The notes under the pieces: generated by a model
The model's database searches: none
Seen by the model: the letters and a program-made list of their open reading frames with translations, nothing else
What the model was told of the DNA's origin: nothing
Assembly (NCBI GenBank): GCA_045543615.1
Contig: JAZPXL010000018.1
Coordinates: 62,001 to 126,000, forward strand
Direction: 5' to 3'
From: CAG-390 sp045543615
Lineage (GTDB): Bacteria > Bacillota > Clostridia > Oscillospirales > CAG-272
Length of the DNA stretch: 64,000 nucleotides
Program-made: the position numbers and the translations under genes
Shown: positions 33,108 to 41,672 of the stretch, piece after piece
Layout: every line of letters starts with the position of its first letter
Position numbering within the stretch: the first letter of the stretch is position 1

Positions 33108-33523
33108 CAGCTCTCTCCTCCGGAGTTTTTCTCTTTAAGAACCGAGTTGAGCACTCCGTTTACAAACGGACGAACACGCTCTGCGTCATCATATTTCTTA
33201 ACAAGCTCGATCGCTTCATTGATGGCTGCTGTATCCGGAACATCATCGCAGAAATACATTTCGTAAATTGCAAGTCTCATAACGGCTCTTGAAACGGGTG
33301 AAATTCTCGCCTGAGTCCAGCCGTGTGAATACTTCGCAATAAGTCCGTCAACAAACTCAAGATTTTCTTTTATACCACAGAAAACTCTTGTGATGTACTC
33401 ATTTGTCTCAAATTCTCTCATCGCACAGGCTCTCTCGAGTATTTCCTCGGGCGCTGTATCCGGATGAAAATCCATCTCAAAAATCAGCGAAAGCGCAGCC
33501 TCTCGTGCTTCTCTTCTCGTCAT
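33107..33523 (-). CDS. nusB: Transcription antitermination protein NusB
   Basis: A 138-residue all-helical NusB, partner of NusE (S10) in rRNA transcription antitermination. It shows MTRREAREAALSLIFEMDF at the N-terminus and the C-terminal AAINEAIELVKKYDDAERVRPFVNGVL pattern. First gene of the long minus-strand block. The promoter is at 33585-33612, and a perfect 19-bp palindrome lies in its leader. Confidence 0.95.
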   Translation of the reverse strand: MTRREAREAALSLIFEMDFHPDTAPEEILERACAMREFETNEYITRVFCGIKENLEFVDGLIAKYSHGWTQARISPVSRAVMRLAIYEMYFCDDVPDTAAINEAIELVKKYDDAERVRPFVNGVLNSVLKEKNSGGES

Positions 33524-33541
33524 TATAAATCCTCCAAAGTA

Positions 33542-33560
33542 TATATGAAAATTTCATATA
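33542..33560. promoter_or_regulatory. Perfect palindrome in the nusB leader
   Basis: TATATGAAAATTTCATATA, symmetric around one central base, between the -10 box and the nusB ribosome site. It could be an operator or a small hairpin in the leader. Confidence 0.4.
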
Positions 33561-33584
33561 GCTATAAATACCCATAATATATAT

Positions 33585-33612
33585 ATTATATCGCAAATTT
33601 AGAAAAAGTCAA
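33585..33612 (-). promoter_or_regulatory. Sigma-A promoter of the nusB block
   Basis: Minus strand TTGACT, 16 bp, TATAAT, about 60 bp before the nusB start. Likely the main promoter for the co-directional genes below it. Confidence 0.75.
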
Positions 33613-33777
33613 CAGTATTGATGAATAATTGCAAAAAATATTCACAATAATATTCACTCTTTATTTGGCAATATTGCTACATTTGCAAATTTTCTGTTTT
33701 CTTTTCACCTTTGCTCTTGCTTTTATTGTATTTTAGTGGTATGATAATATAAATTGATTTTTAAGGATTTGAATGTT

Positions 33778-34221
33778 ATGAAAGATTTTTTTAAACGAGT
33801 ACTGACACGCACCTGTGCATATTTCACTCTCATTGTTTCCATATTTAGCTTAGTTTTGCTGTTTATGTATTCATCGGGAGACACAGCTCTTGCACTCGAG
33901 CCACTCCGTGTTGTGCTCTTTATTCCATTTTGCATTTGCTTTGCGCTTGCAAATGTACTCTTTAAAACCGAAAGCATATCCGTCGCTACCAAATGGTTTT
34001 TGCACGCACTTTTGACTATATGTGGCGCGTTTTTCTTCTTGCTTCTCCCTGCGAATATGACAGGCTCGCAAAATCTCGTTGGTTTTGTTCTTATCGCATT
34101 TGCTTATTTAATATTCGTTGTCTTTTTTGCTCTCTTTAAAAAGAGGCTAAAAACATCGGCAGAGCAAGACCGTATTCTTCGTGAAAAATCAAAGCAATAC
34201 AAAAGAGAAAAAAGAAAATAA
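33778..34221 (+). CDS. Small four-helix membrane protein, DUF3021-like
   Basis: A 147-residue protein with four hydrophobic helices (about residues 15-35, 45-65, 75-95, 105-125) and a strongly basic tail RILREKSKQYKREKRK. The size and helix spacing resemble DUF3021 membrane proteins, sometimes found beside LytTR regulators, but no such regulator is adjacent. The ATG at 33778 is taken because an upstream in-frame ATG lacks a ribosome site; AAGGATTTG precedes the chosen one. Single gene, closed by the hairpin at 34225-34256. Confidence 0.6.
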   Translation: MKDFFKRVLTRTCAYFTLIVSIFSLVLLFMYSSGDTALALEPLRVVLFIPFCICFALANVLFKTESISVATKWFLHALLTICGAFFFLLLPANMTGSQNLVGFVLIAFAYLIFVVFFALFKKRLKTSAEQDRILREKSKQYKREKRK

Positions 34222-34224
34222 AGC

Positions 34225-34256
34225 AAAAATCCGTTGTGAAACACAACGGATTTTTT
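34225..34256. terminator. Bidirectional terminator between convergent genes
   Basis: AAAAATCCGTTGTG, short loop, CACAACGGATTTTTT: a strong stem with A and T tracts on both sides. It serves the membrane protein (plus) and the lipoprotein (minus). Confidence 0.9.
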
Positions 34257-34630
34257 CATTTTTCTTCCTTGGAGCAAACGCTGCAAGCCTTTTCTTTGCC
34301 AACTCGGAGCGCATCCTTTACTGTACCGGAATGGATCTCAGTTGGCTCGAGCTTTTTGATACTGCCACAGGCTGAGCTAACGTGATACACGCTTCCACCA
34401 ACTGTCCAATAGACAACAAGCTTGCCGCTTGCATCGGTTTCGGTTGGATACTTTTCTGTCACGGCGGCCGATAGAGCGGCATAAATTGACTCTACCATTT
34501 CCGGCGTCAGAGTCTCGCCATAATAATATGTCTCCTCAACAAAGTTTATGTTGTCCGTACAAGCAATAAGCACAGCAACCGACAGAAGTATTACGGCAAG
34601 AACAATAAACGGTCTTGATTGATGGTACAT
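34256..34630 (-). CDS. Lipoprotein with C-terminal Ada-like zinc site
   Basis: A 124-residue protein. A signal peptide with lipobox (LIAC, Cys 24) indicates a lipid-anchored extracellular protein. The C-terminal third, VYHVSSACGSIK then DALRVGKEKACSVCSKE, has the His-x-x-x-x-Cys plus Cys-x-x-Cys layout of the small Ada-type metal-binding domain often attached to nucleases and peptidases. No enzymatic domain is present. It starts 4 bp after the XRE-TPR regulator gene, so it is probably its operon partner. Role unknown. Confidence 0.75.
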   Translation of the reverse strand: MYHQSRPFIVLAVILLSVAVLIACTDNINFVEETYYYGETLTPEMVESIYAALSAAVTEKYPTETDASGKLVVYWTVGGSVYHVSSACGSIKKLEPTEIHSGTVKDALRVGKEKACSVCSKEEK

Positions 34631-34633
34631 TCG

Positions 34634-35518
34634 TCACCTCAAAAATCTTTCAAGCATTGCTGTTTTATCGGATGAGTATTCATATGCTCCTCTGTAATCC
34701 GAAAGCTCACGGCAACACACCTCAAGATCGGAAAAGAGGAAATAAAGCACGGGAGCGGGCAGGTCGGCGTTATTAGAAAGCAAACGCTTAAGTATAGAAT
34801 AGGCTTCGGAAAAATGCTTCTTTGCCATCACCTGTCTTGCAAGAAGATGCTCTGCTAAATTCTTCTCTTCACGCCGAGCAAGAGTCATATAAACATCCTT
34901 GTCAAGTATCGACTCTGCATCGGTTTCAAGCGAATACAAGAGAACGAAGTATCTGCAGAATGGGTCTGCGAGGGACGATAGCGAAAACCACTCGCTTGGT
35001 GTATTGTCGGATGTAAGAGAAGGAGATATACGCTCCATACAAGAGATATAAACATCGCTTTGAGCACGCAGGGTATCTGTCGGGTATATCGTATCGGACG
35101 CAACCCTTTTAGCCTCCTCAAAGTATTCAAGTGATGTTCTGAGATTGCCTCTGCCAAACTCATCCACTGCCGCATTATACATACACCGACATAGCAAAAA
35201 ACTGATTTCATCATCTCTCTCATCAAACTTTTCGCACAAATCCCGACAGATGAGCCAATCCCCCGACTCAAACGCACGCTTTATATCAGGAAGCTTACTG
35301 TCTTTTCTGTATCCAAACTCTTCTTTTTCCTCTGCAAGCAGATAGCCCGCAGGAACGCCAAGTCTTGATGCGAGGTACAAAAGCGTCTGAAGAGACGGCA
35401 AGGCGCTTCCATTTTCAATACGACTAAGCATATTTCTTGTGATAAGCTCTCCTGCCAGCTCCTTCTGCGTCATCATTTTTGCGCATCGAAGCTCTTTAAC
35501 TTTTTCACCAATATTCAT
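34634..35518 (-). CDS. XRE-type transcriptional regulator with TPR-like C-terminus
   Basis: A 294-residue regulator. The N-terminal helix-turn-helix (residues 4-60) includes MTQKELAGELITRNMLSRIE and PSLQTLLYLASRLGVP. The remainder is a series of helical pairs such as SLEYFEEAKR and AYSILKRLLS, typical of TPR repeats in Rgg/PlcR-type regulators that bind peptides. No small signal peptide gene was found beside it. It precedes the zinc-site lipoprotein. The binding site is unknown. Confidence 0.85.
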   Translation of the reverse strand: MNIGEKVKELRCAKMMTQKELAGELITRNMLSRIENGSALPSLQTLLYLASRLGVPAGYLLAEEKEEFGYRKDSKLPDIKRAFESGDWLICRDLCEKFDERDDEISFLLCRCMYNAAVDEFGRGNLRTSLEYFEEAKRVASDTIYPTDTLRAQSDVYISCMERISPSLTSDNTPSEWFSLSSLADPFCRYFVLLYSLETDAESILDKDVYMTLARREEKNLAEHLLARQVMAKKHFSEAYSILKRLLSNNADLPAPVLYFLFSDLEVCCRELSDYRGAYEYSSDKTAMLERFLR

Positions 35519-35545
35519 TTTTGTGTCTCGTGTCTTCCCTTCTCT

Positions 35546-36787
35546 TTACTTCTTTTTGCTTCTCTTTGCAGGGCGAGACACAAGCATACTGAATATTGAT
35601 CTTCTCTTACCCGAATTTGCTGCCCGCCTTGTTTTGGGAGCAGATTTGTTTTCTGTCGCAACCGAAGGAGTTGTACCAACACCCACAGAGAACTCTTCAC
35701 TACCTCTCACAACAGGCTCGTTAGCTGCCGACTCACCTGTGTCGTCACTATCGCTTGAATCCTCTTTTGTTGAATCTGCCTCAGGAACAGCTGAAGACTG
35801 TGCATCTTTATCTGTTTCACGAAGCGACGCCAAAAGCGAGTCAGGTGTGTATCCAATCATAGACAAACGTCTTCCGATCTCTGCTTCAAGCGTAGTCTTA
35901 ACATATGTAATTGCAGCTTTCGATTCCCAAGACTTTCTTGCAATGCTGTCTGCAACCTCTGAGGCAGAATCTCTTGCATCGTCAAGACTCTCAAGCATTC
36001 TGTCAAGCTCCTCAACTGTTGCGTTACCTATAATATTGCATATATCATCAACTGCCTCAACTGCGCTCTGTCTTATTGCTTCACGAGCAATTTCAAGCTC
36101 CGTTTCAGCTTGGCGACGAATACTGTCAGCTTCATTTCTTGCTGCAACAAGCAAATTATGCGCCGCTATTGTCGCATTTGTAAGCGAACTACCAAGACTC
36201 GCGCCAAGCTCATCGTAAAGCGCGGCCTTTCTGCGAAGCTCTTCAAGTTCAGAGGTCGCAATAGCACTTTCCTCATCATTCTTCTCGCTACTCTCAACAT
36301 CAGCCTCGACTATCGCAAGTCTCGCTTCTGTCTGCGCCAACGTCTCCTTCAGCTCTTCTATAACTCCCTCAAGCTCTTTTATGCAAGAAATCTTCTGTTC
36401 AATTTCAGCCAAAAGCTCTGTTTCTCTGTCTTTTGCCTCAGCAAGTTTACCCTCACATTCAATTTGCTTTTCTGCAACTGCGCTTTCGCACCTCGATTCA
36501 ACCTCTGCAAGCTTTTTTGAATGTGCCTCTTCGTGCTCGGACATCTCAGCCTTCATCTGTTCGATTTTTGCTTGAAGTGCCACTATTTCTGCAATCCTTG
36601 CTTCAAGCTCTGTTTTTGTCAACTCAAGGCTTTGTTCAGCCGATTCAAGCTTTTCCTCAAGCGCAGCAATCGCCTCTGCGTGCTGAGTATCCATGCTCAC
36701 GATATAATCGTTAACATCTTGCTTTCTATATCCTCCGACGGCACTTGAAAACATTGCGCCACCACAGCTACTCTTTTTTGAAGCCAT
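35546..36787 (-). CDS. DivIVA-like coiled-coil protein
   Basis: A 413-residue protein. The N-terminus carries SAVGGYRKQDVNDYI, the short DivIVA-type motif thought to target curved membrane or the division site. A long Glu/Lys-rich coiled coil runs about residues 30-175, a helical Ala-rich middle about 180-310, then an acidic Ser/Asp-rich linker and a very basic end (GKRRSIFSMLVSRPAKRSKKK, last 20 residues). It is longer than classical DivIVA and lacks its second conserved block, so it is called like, not a true DivIVA. Ribosome site GAGGAGAC. Confidence 0.7.
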   Translation of the reverse strand: MASKKSSCGGAMFSSAVGGYRKQDVNDYIVSMDTQHAEAIAALEEKLESAEQSLELTKTELEARIAEIVALQAKIEQMKAEMSEHEEAHSKKLAEVESRCESAVAEKQIECEGKLAEAKDRETELLAEIEQKISCIKELEGVIEELKETLAQTEARLAIVEADVESSEKNDEESAIATSELEELRRKAALYDELGASLGSSLTNATIAAHNLLVAARNEADSIRRQAETELEIAREAIRQSAVEAVDDICNIIGNATVEELDRMLESLDDARDSASEVADSIARKSWESKAAITYVKTTLEAEIGRRLSMIGYTPDSLLASLRETDKDAQSSAVPEADSTKEDSSDSDDTGESAANEPVVRGSEEFSVGVGTTPSVATENKSAPKTRRAANSGKRRSIFSMLVSRPAKRSKKK

Positions 36788-36897
36788 ACTATGTCTCCTC
36801 GTAAATTCAAGTTACCTCTATTTTATCACATTGTCGAATATAATTCAACAATTTTTGAAAAATTTTTTTGAAGGACGATATTTTTCGTCAAATCCTC

Positions 36898-36926
36898 TTT
36901 ACCAAATCTGTTTTATTGTGTATAAT
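36898..36926 (+). promoter_or_regulatory. Sigma-A promoter of xpt
   Basis: TTTACC, 17 bp, TATAAT, 32 bp before the xpt start. No purine riboswitch fits in this short leader. Confidence 0.65.
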
Positions 36927-36958
36927 ATATTAAAACAAATTTGCTTGGAGGCAAAATT

Positions 36959-37534
36959 ATGCAGTTGCTAAAAAAGATGATTCTTGAAAACGCCGAAATC
37001 AGACCGGGCGGCGTCCTCATTGTTTCTAATTTCTTAAATCACAGAATGGACATCCCTCTTATTGATGAAATCGGTCGGGAGTTTTATCGTATATTTGAAG
37101 AAGCAAAGCCCACATTGATTCTAACTGTTGAGGCTTCAGGAATAGGAATTGCTTGTCTTACGGCAAGATATTTTGGCGTTGACGTTTTATTTGCAAAAAA
37201 ATCTAATGCAAAGAATCTTGCAGGAGATACATACTCCTCTCTTGTGCGCTCTTTTACAAGAGGTACTGTGTTTGAAGTCCGTGTTGACAAAAACTATATT
37301 GCCCCAAGCGATAGAGTTCTCATTATTGATGACTTCCTTGCTGACGGTGAAGCTTTGAGGGGGCTTATTGACATTGTCAATCAGGCCGGTGCAACGGTTG
37401 TCGGCGCAGGAATTTGCATTGAGAAGGGCTTTCAGCCGGGTGGAGACAGAATACGCAGCGCAGGTATAAATCTTCATTCCCTCGCAATTGTCGATCTTGA
37501 CTCCGACGGAAATATCGTATTTACTCAAAAATGA
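36959..37534 (+). CDS. xpt: Xanthine phosphoribosyltransferase
   Basis: A 191-residue type I phosphoribosyltransferase that converts xanthine and PRPP to XMP for purine salvage. The PRPP-binding motif VLIIDDFLADGEALRGL is near residue 122, and the N-terminal block SNFLNHRMDIPLIDEIG is typical of Xpt/PurR-like folds. The start at 36959 follows TTGGAGGC. It overlaps traX by 4 bp (ATGA). Confidence 0.92.
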   Translation: MQLLKKMILENAEIRPGGVLIVSNFLNHRMDIPLIDEIGREFYRIFEEAKPTLILTVEASGIGIACLTARYFGVDVLFAKKSNAKNLAGDTYSSLVRSFTRGTVFEVRVDKNYIAPSDRVLIIDDFLADGEALRGLIDIVNQAGATVVGAGICIEKGFQPGGDRIRSAGINLHSLAIVDLDSDGNIVFTQK

Positions 37535-38274
37535 CTGCAGAAATTCTGAAGATTGTCGCTTGCCTTACCATGCTTCTTGATCACATAGGATATGTCGAAA
37601 ACGATTATATTCTTCGTTTTATCGGCAGAATAGCCTTTCCGATCTTTGCATATATGGTCGCAAGTGGATTTCGTAAATCGAGCGATCCGTATCGATATTT
37701 GCTTAGAATATTAATTTTTGCATTAATTACTGAACCTTTTTACGATCATTTATTTTACAAGCAATATCCATATTCCAATAGTGGTAACGTACTTTTCACT
37801 CTTGCGCTCGCACTGATTTCAATAATCATTTTTGATAAAATGCGTGGACGAGGATTATGGTCGATTATTTCTCTTATCCCACTTGGGCTTTCAGCGTATA
37901 TAGCCGAAAATATGGGATTTGACTACGGTCTTTGGGGAGTTGTTGTTGTTTTCTTGTTTTATTTGGTCGACGGTTCTTCCTTTGTAAACAAGGTACTTAC
38001 TGCAACGGTCGGTGTAATCTTCTCATTCAGATTTGTCATTATGTACTTTATTGACAGCGTTTCTTATCAAATAAAACCCACGGATGTTGCTCCTGTTTTT
38101 CCGTCAAACTGGTATCTTGCGCAGTCTTTTGCTGCACTTTCTCTTATATTCATTCTGCTATACAATGGAAAAAGAAGCTTCAACATAAAAAACAAGTATT
38201 TAAGGCTTGTTTATCAATACGCTTTTTATGCTTTCTATCCTTTGCACCTACTCATCCTCGATCTCATTTATTAA
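37531..38274 (+). CDS. TraX-family membrane protein
   Basis: A 247-residue polytopic membrane protein with about eight helices. The opening LKIVACLTMLLDHIGYV is the TraX family signature, followed by IGRIAFPIFAYMVASGF near residue 30. TraX acetylates F pilin in plasmid systems, and chromosomal homologues in Firmicutes are of unknown use, perhaps surface acyl transfer. Coupled to xpt by an ATGA overlap. The terminator is at 38288-38318. Confidence 0.88.
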   Translation: MTAEILKIVACLTMLLDHIGYVENDYILRFIGRIAFPIFAYMVASGFRKSSDPYRYLLRILIFALITEPFYDHLFYKQYPYSNSGNVLFTLALALISIIIFDKMRGRGLWSIISLIPLGLSAYIAENMGFDYGLWGVVVVFLFYLVDGSSFVNKVLTATVGVIFSFRFVIMYFIDSVSYQIKPTDVAPVFPSNWYLAQSFAALSLIFILLYNGKRSFNIKNKYLRLVYQYAFYAFYPLHLLILDLIY

Positions 38275-38287
38275 TTCCGTTAAACAG

Positions 38288-38318
38288 ACAAAAGACCTGC
38301 ATTTGCAGGTCTTTTTGT
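38288..38318. terminator. Bidirectional terminator between traX and spoIVA
   Basis: AAAAGACCTGCA and TGCAGGTCTTTTTG form a strong stem with flanking A and T runs, between convergent genes. Confidence 0.9.
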
Positions 38319-39797
38319 TTACAGCAATACACAGATAAGTCCACTGCTGCCTTCATTGATGATGCGCTCAAGGGTTTCAGACAGCTTTGTTCTGGCGTCA
38401 TCCGGCATATGCTCAAGCTTTGCGTGCAATCCCTCATTGACAAGTGCGTATAACGACTTACCGAAAATGTTCGACTCCCAGATGCTTGATGGTGACTCTT
38501 CAAACTCACGAAGAAGATATCTCACAAGCTCCTCTGATTGCTGTTCTGTGCCGACAACGGGGTTTATTTCCGTCTCTATTCTTGCACGAATCATATGTAT
38601 TGATTGAGCAGATGCGGATAATTTTACACCGTAGCCTGACGAACGGCGAACTATTTCAGGCTCATCAAGGTGAAGTTCCGATACATCGGGCATTACTATA
38701 CCGTAGCCTCTTTCCTCAGCGTCAGAGAGCGCGCTCTCTATGCGTCTGTACTTTTTATCTACCTCAGAGAGCCTGCAAAGCAATGGCAGAAGATCCTCCT
38801 CGCCTCCTATCTCAAATCCGCTCATTTCACCAAGCGTACGATAGAACAAGCCATCCACAAGCTCAACATCAATCCGAGCTTTACCCGTTCCCATATCTAT
38901 CTCGGTTACTGTCGAGTTGGCAATAAACTCGTTGTCAGCAAGTGAACTGTAAGCTTCGTATATTTCTCCGGTTTTAATTGCGTTTGCTGCGCATTCTCTG
39001 ACGGTTGCAGCAATTGATGTACGCAGAGGATGTGACGCAGGAAGCGAAGACGTCCATTCGGGAAGTTTAAGCGTAACCTCAGTAAGTGGAAATTCGCTTA
39101 CAACCATCTCAAGTATATGCCCTATATCCTCGCCATCAAGCTCAAGACAGGATACAAGTGCAACAGGCACTCCGTATTTTTCTTCAAGCTCGTGTCCAAG
39201 CGCAATGGCACTCTCGCTTGACGGTCTTGCTGAGTTTAATATCACCGCAAATGGCTTTCCGAGCTCCTTAAGTTCACGCACAACCCGTTGTTCAGCTTCA
39301 ACATAAGACTCTCTTGAAATCTCACCAATGCTACCATCCGTTGTAACAACCATACCAACTGTCGAATGCTCGCAAATAACCTTTCGTGTTCCCTCCTCGG
39401 CCGCAAGCTCAAACGGTACAGGATCATCACGCCACGGAGTCCTTACCAGACGTGGTTGACCTTCTTCAAGTATGCCCATGGCTTCAGGTACTATATAGCC
39501 AACACAATCAATCATTCTAACCTTGAGCTTACTTGCTCCACCCGGGTTTATCTCGACAGCCTCATCGGGAATAAATTTGGGTTCTGTTGTCATAACAGTC
39601 TTTCCTGCCGCGCTCTGAGGGATTTCATCCCTCGCTCTGTCTCTGTCATAGCCCTGTGTTATATTGGGCAAAACGAGCGATTCCATAAATCTTTTAATAA
39701 AAGTTGATTTTCCCGTCCTGACAGGCCCGACCACTCCTATATAAACATTTCCTGCTGTTCTTTCTGCTATATCCTTGTATATGCTTGTGTCATTCAT
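38319..39797 (-). CDS. spoIVA: Stage IV sporulation protein A
   Basis: A 492-residue ATPase that polymerises on the outer forespore membrane and anchors the spore coat. The Walker A motif GVVGPVRTGKSTFIKRFME is near residue 22, and a GTPase-like Walker B is near VRMIDCVGYIV. The middle and C-terminal domains match the family in length. Direct evidence that the organism belongs to a spore-forming lineage. Single gene on the minus strand. Start follows GGAGGAAACGCT. Confidence 0.97.
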   Translation of the reverse strand: MNDTSIYKDIAERTAGNVYIGVVGPVRTGKSTFIKRFMESLVLPNITQGYDRDRARDEIPQSAAGKTVMTTEPKFIPDEAVEINPGGASKLKVRMIDCVGYIVPEAMGILEEGQPRLVRTPWRDDPVPFELAAEEGTRKVICEHSTVGMVVTTDGSIGEISRESYVEAEQRVVRELKELGKPFAVILNSARPSSESAIALGHELEEKYGVPVALVSCLELDGEDIGHILEMVVSEFPLTEVTLKLPEWTSSLPASHPLRTSIAATVRECAANAIKTGEIYEAYSSLADNEFIANSTVTEIDMGTGKARIDVELVDGLFYRTLGEMSGFEIGGEEDLLPLLCRLSEVDKKYRRIESALSDAEERGYGIVMPDVSELHLDEPEIVRRSSGYGVKLSASAQSIHMIRARIETEINPVVGTEQQSEELVRYLLREFEESPSSIWESNIFGKSLYALVNEGLHAKLEHMPDDARTKLSETLERIINEGSSGLICVLL

Positions 39798-39862
39798 AGC
39801 GTTTCCTCCATCGCAAACTTACTCTTCGCTAATTTGTATGATGAAAAAGCTCCTCTTATGCT

Positions 39863-39890
39863 AAAAAAGGGGCGAAGATTGTCTCGCCCC
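39863..39890 (-). terminator. Terminator of the uvrC-rsmD-coaD-phosphoesterase operon
   Basis: Minus strand GGGGCGAG, loop ACAATC, TTCGCCCC followed by TTTTTTAG, just after the phosphoesterase stop. Confidence 0.88.
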
Positions 39891-39895
39891 TGTTT

Positions 39896-40621
39896 TTATT
39901 TTGATAAAAAATCGATTATCACAAGCTCTCTTGGATTGAAAAACCTTGGAACTATCGCATTGTTCGCAAGTCCACGGCTTACAATAAGTCTGCCGTCGTG
40001 TATTCCCGATGTGTATTTTGGGAACAAGCCTTGACTGGGCGCAAAAACTCCTCGCCCAAAAACTCTCCATTGCCCTCCGTGCGCGTGTCCTGAAATCGTC
40101 AGGTCGATATCAAGATTCTTTATATATTCGGGATAGTATTCCGGGTGGTGACTTAAGAGCACCTTAAAGCCATCTTCTTTGGCAAAGGTTTCGAGCCACT
40201 CAACATCCGGTGGTGGTGTATTTTTAAAATGGTTCTCCCTTAATCCCTTGTCATTAACAATATAACCTGATGTAATGCCACCAATTCTGAGTCCTCCAAA
40301 CTCAACACTTCTGCTCTCGAGCAACTCAATACCACACTTAATACAATGAGCACGAACATTCTTTACTGCACCGTTTTCGTGATTGCCAAGAGACATAAAT
40401 GTTGGTGCGATCTTCGAGCATATCTCAAGCAACTCAAAGCTTCTGGGTGCGCTGTCATCGTGAAGATAAACTATATCACCGGGGACAAGAATAAGGTCAA
40501 TATCTCTCTCCGTGATTCTATCAAGAACCCATTTATAAGGCTTATCGTGTATATCGGCGATAACGGCAGCCGTGAGCTTTCGTTCGAGCTTTGCTTCAAT
40601 TTTGTATTCAGTAACTGTCAT
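39896..40621 (-). CDS. YkuE-like metallophosphoesterase
   Basis: A 241-residue calcineurin-type phosphoesterase. Motifs are complete: ADIHDKP near residue 22, GDIVYL near 48, GNHENG near 78, LLSHHPEYY near 155 and SGHAHGGQW near 177. Unlike many YkuE relatives there is no N-terminal membrane helix, so it is probably cytoplasmic or peripheral. The substrate may be a lipid-linked or nucleotide phosphate and cannot be decided. Its ATG overlaps the coaD stop. Confidence 0.88.
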   Translation of the reverse strand: MTVTEYKIEAKLERKLTAAVIADIHDKPYKWVLDRITERDIDLILVPGDIVYLHDDSAPRSFELLEICSKIAPTFMSLGNHENGAVKNVRAHCIKCGIELLESRSVEFGGLRIGGITSGYIVNDKGLRENHFKNTPPPDVEWLETFAKEDGFKVLLSHHPEYYPEYIKNLDIDLTISGHAHGGQWRVFGRGVFAPSQGLFPKYTSGIHDGRLIVSRGLANNAIVPRFFNPRELVIIDFLSK

Positions 40622-41100
40622 TCTTCGCTACTTAAGGTTGCAATATACTCAATCGCACGAGCGTCAAGAATACCATCAAGGCAGTCTCCATTTTGAATCA
40701 TACTGCGAGCCAGGGTTGAACTAATATCCTCCATTTCGCCATACGCAGGAAGATACAATGTCTCGCATACAGGATTGCGATTGTGATTAAAAACTGCCAT
40801 ATCCTGCTCATAGCGAAAATCCTCCTCGTTCCTTACTCCCTTGACAATGGCAACAGCACCAAGCGCACGAGCCAAATCAGCGAGATAACCACCTGCTGTC
40901 AGGACAGTTGCGCCGGGAAGATCCTCCACGGTAAGCTCAGCGATTTTCTTGCGTTCGGCAAATGAGAAATGACCCGTTTTTTCTGGATTTATCATAATTG
41001 CAACAACAACACGGTCAAAGAGATTAAGTGCGCGCCTTACAATATCTTTATGACCGAGAGTCATTGGATCAAAGCTGCCCGGAACAATTGCAATCTTCAT
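40618..41100 (-). CDS. coaD: Phosphopantetheine adenylyltransferase
   Basis: A 160-residue nucleotidyltransferase making dephospho-CoA from 4'-phosphopantetheine and ATP. The nucleotidyl-transfer motif PGSFDPMTLGHKDIVRRA is at residues 6-23 and the second motif ISSTLAR is near 128. The ATG at 41100 is preferred because GGAGGG lies 7 bases ahead, whereas the ATG at 41106 touches the site. rsmD-coaD is a standard pair. Confidence 0.95.
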   Translation of the reverse strand: MKIAIVPGSFDPMTLGHKDIVRRALNLFDRVVVAIMINPEKTGHFSFAERKKIAELTVEDLPGATVLTAGGYLADLARALGAVAIVKGVRNEEDFRYEQDMAVFNHNRNPVCETLYLPAYGEMEDISSTLARSMIQNGDCLDGILDARAIEYIATLSSEE

Positions 41101-41102
41101 TT

Positions 41103-41672
41103 TCATCCCTCCATTTTCGGCAAAAGCAAGGTTATATAAGCGATGCCGTGCTTTGTGCTCTTTTTGATTGTGAATCTGTCAGAAAGATCATTGTCACCGG
41201 CAAATACATCATCCGGTGAGGCTGTCTCACAAACAATTATTGATGTGGGCTTGAGTAAGTTAAAATCAAGCAAGGAGCGAAGCACACCCGGTATTGCGCC
41301 GAGAGCGTACGGTGGATCGATAAAGACAAGATCGAACTTCTCGCCCTCAAGTCTGCTTATCAAAGCCTTGGCGTCCGACAAAACTATTCTGCAATTTTCC
41401 GACAGTCGACACTTCTCTGCGTTTTGTTTGATTATCTCTATTGCGCCTCTCGAACTATCGCCTATAACGGCAAAATCAGCACCTCTCGACAGTGCCTCAA
41501 GTGAGAGCTGGCCTGAGCCACCAAATGGCTCAAATACCCGTCTGCCTTCGATATCAAATTGTATCATTGAAAAGAGTGCCTCTTTTGTTCTCTCGGCAGT
41601 TGGCCTTGTTGCCTCGCCTTCAAGTGTTGCAAGTTTGACACCCCTTGCACTGCCTGTGATTATTCTCATCAT
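41103..41672 (-). CDS. rsmD: 16S rRNA (guanine(966)-N2)-methyltransferase RsmD
   Basis: A 189-residue SAM-dependent enzyme with N-terminal RIITGSARG, SAM loop FEPFGGSGQLSLEALSRGA near residue 46, and catalytic LVFIDPPYALG near 117. It methylates G966 of 16S rRNA on assembled 30S subunits. Two adjacent ATGs are possible starts, and both overlap the end of uvrC. Followed immediately by coaD. Confidence 0.95.
   Translation of the reverse strand: MMRIITGSARGVKLATLEGEATRPTAERTKEALFSMIQFDIEGRRVFEPFGGSGQLSLEALSRGADFAVIGDSSRGAIEIIKQNAEKCRLSENCRIVLSDAKALISRLEGEKFDLVFIDPPYALGAIPGVLRSLLDFNLLKPTSIIVCETASPDDVFAGDNDLSDRFTIKKSTKHGIAYITLLLPKMEG

Noticed and set aside
35439..36218. Serine/alanine-rich plus-strand open frame of 259 codons
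   Set aside because: It is antisense to the DivIVA-like coiled coil. The repetitive composition comes from Glu/Lys codons on the other strand.
36788..36958. Purine riboswitch before xpt
   Set aside because: The transcript leader is only about 25 bases after the predicted -10 box, and no aptamer core is seen.
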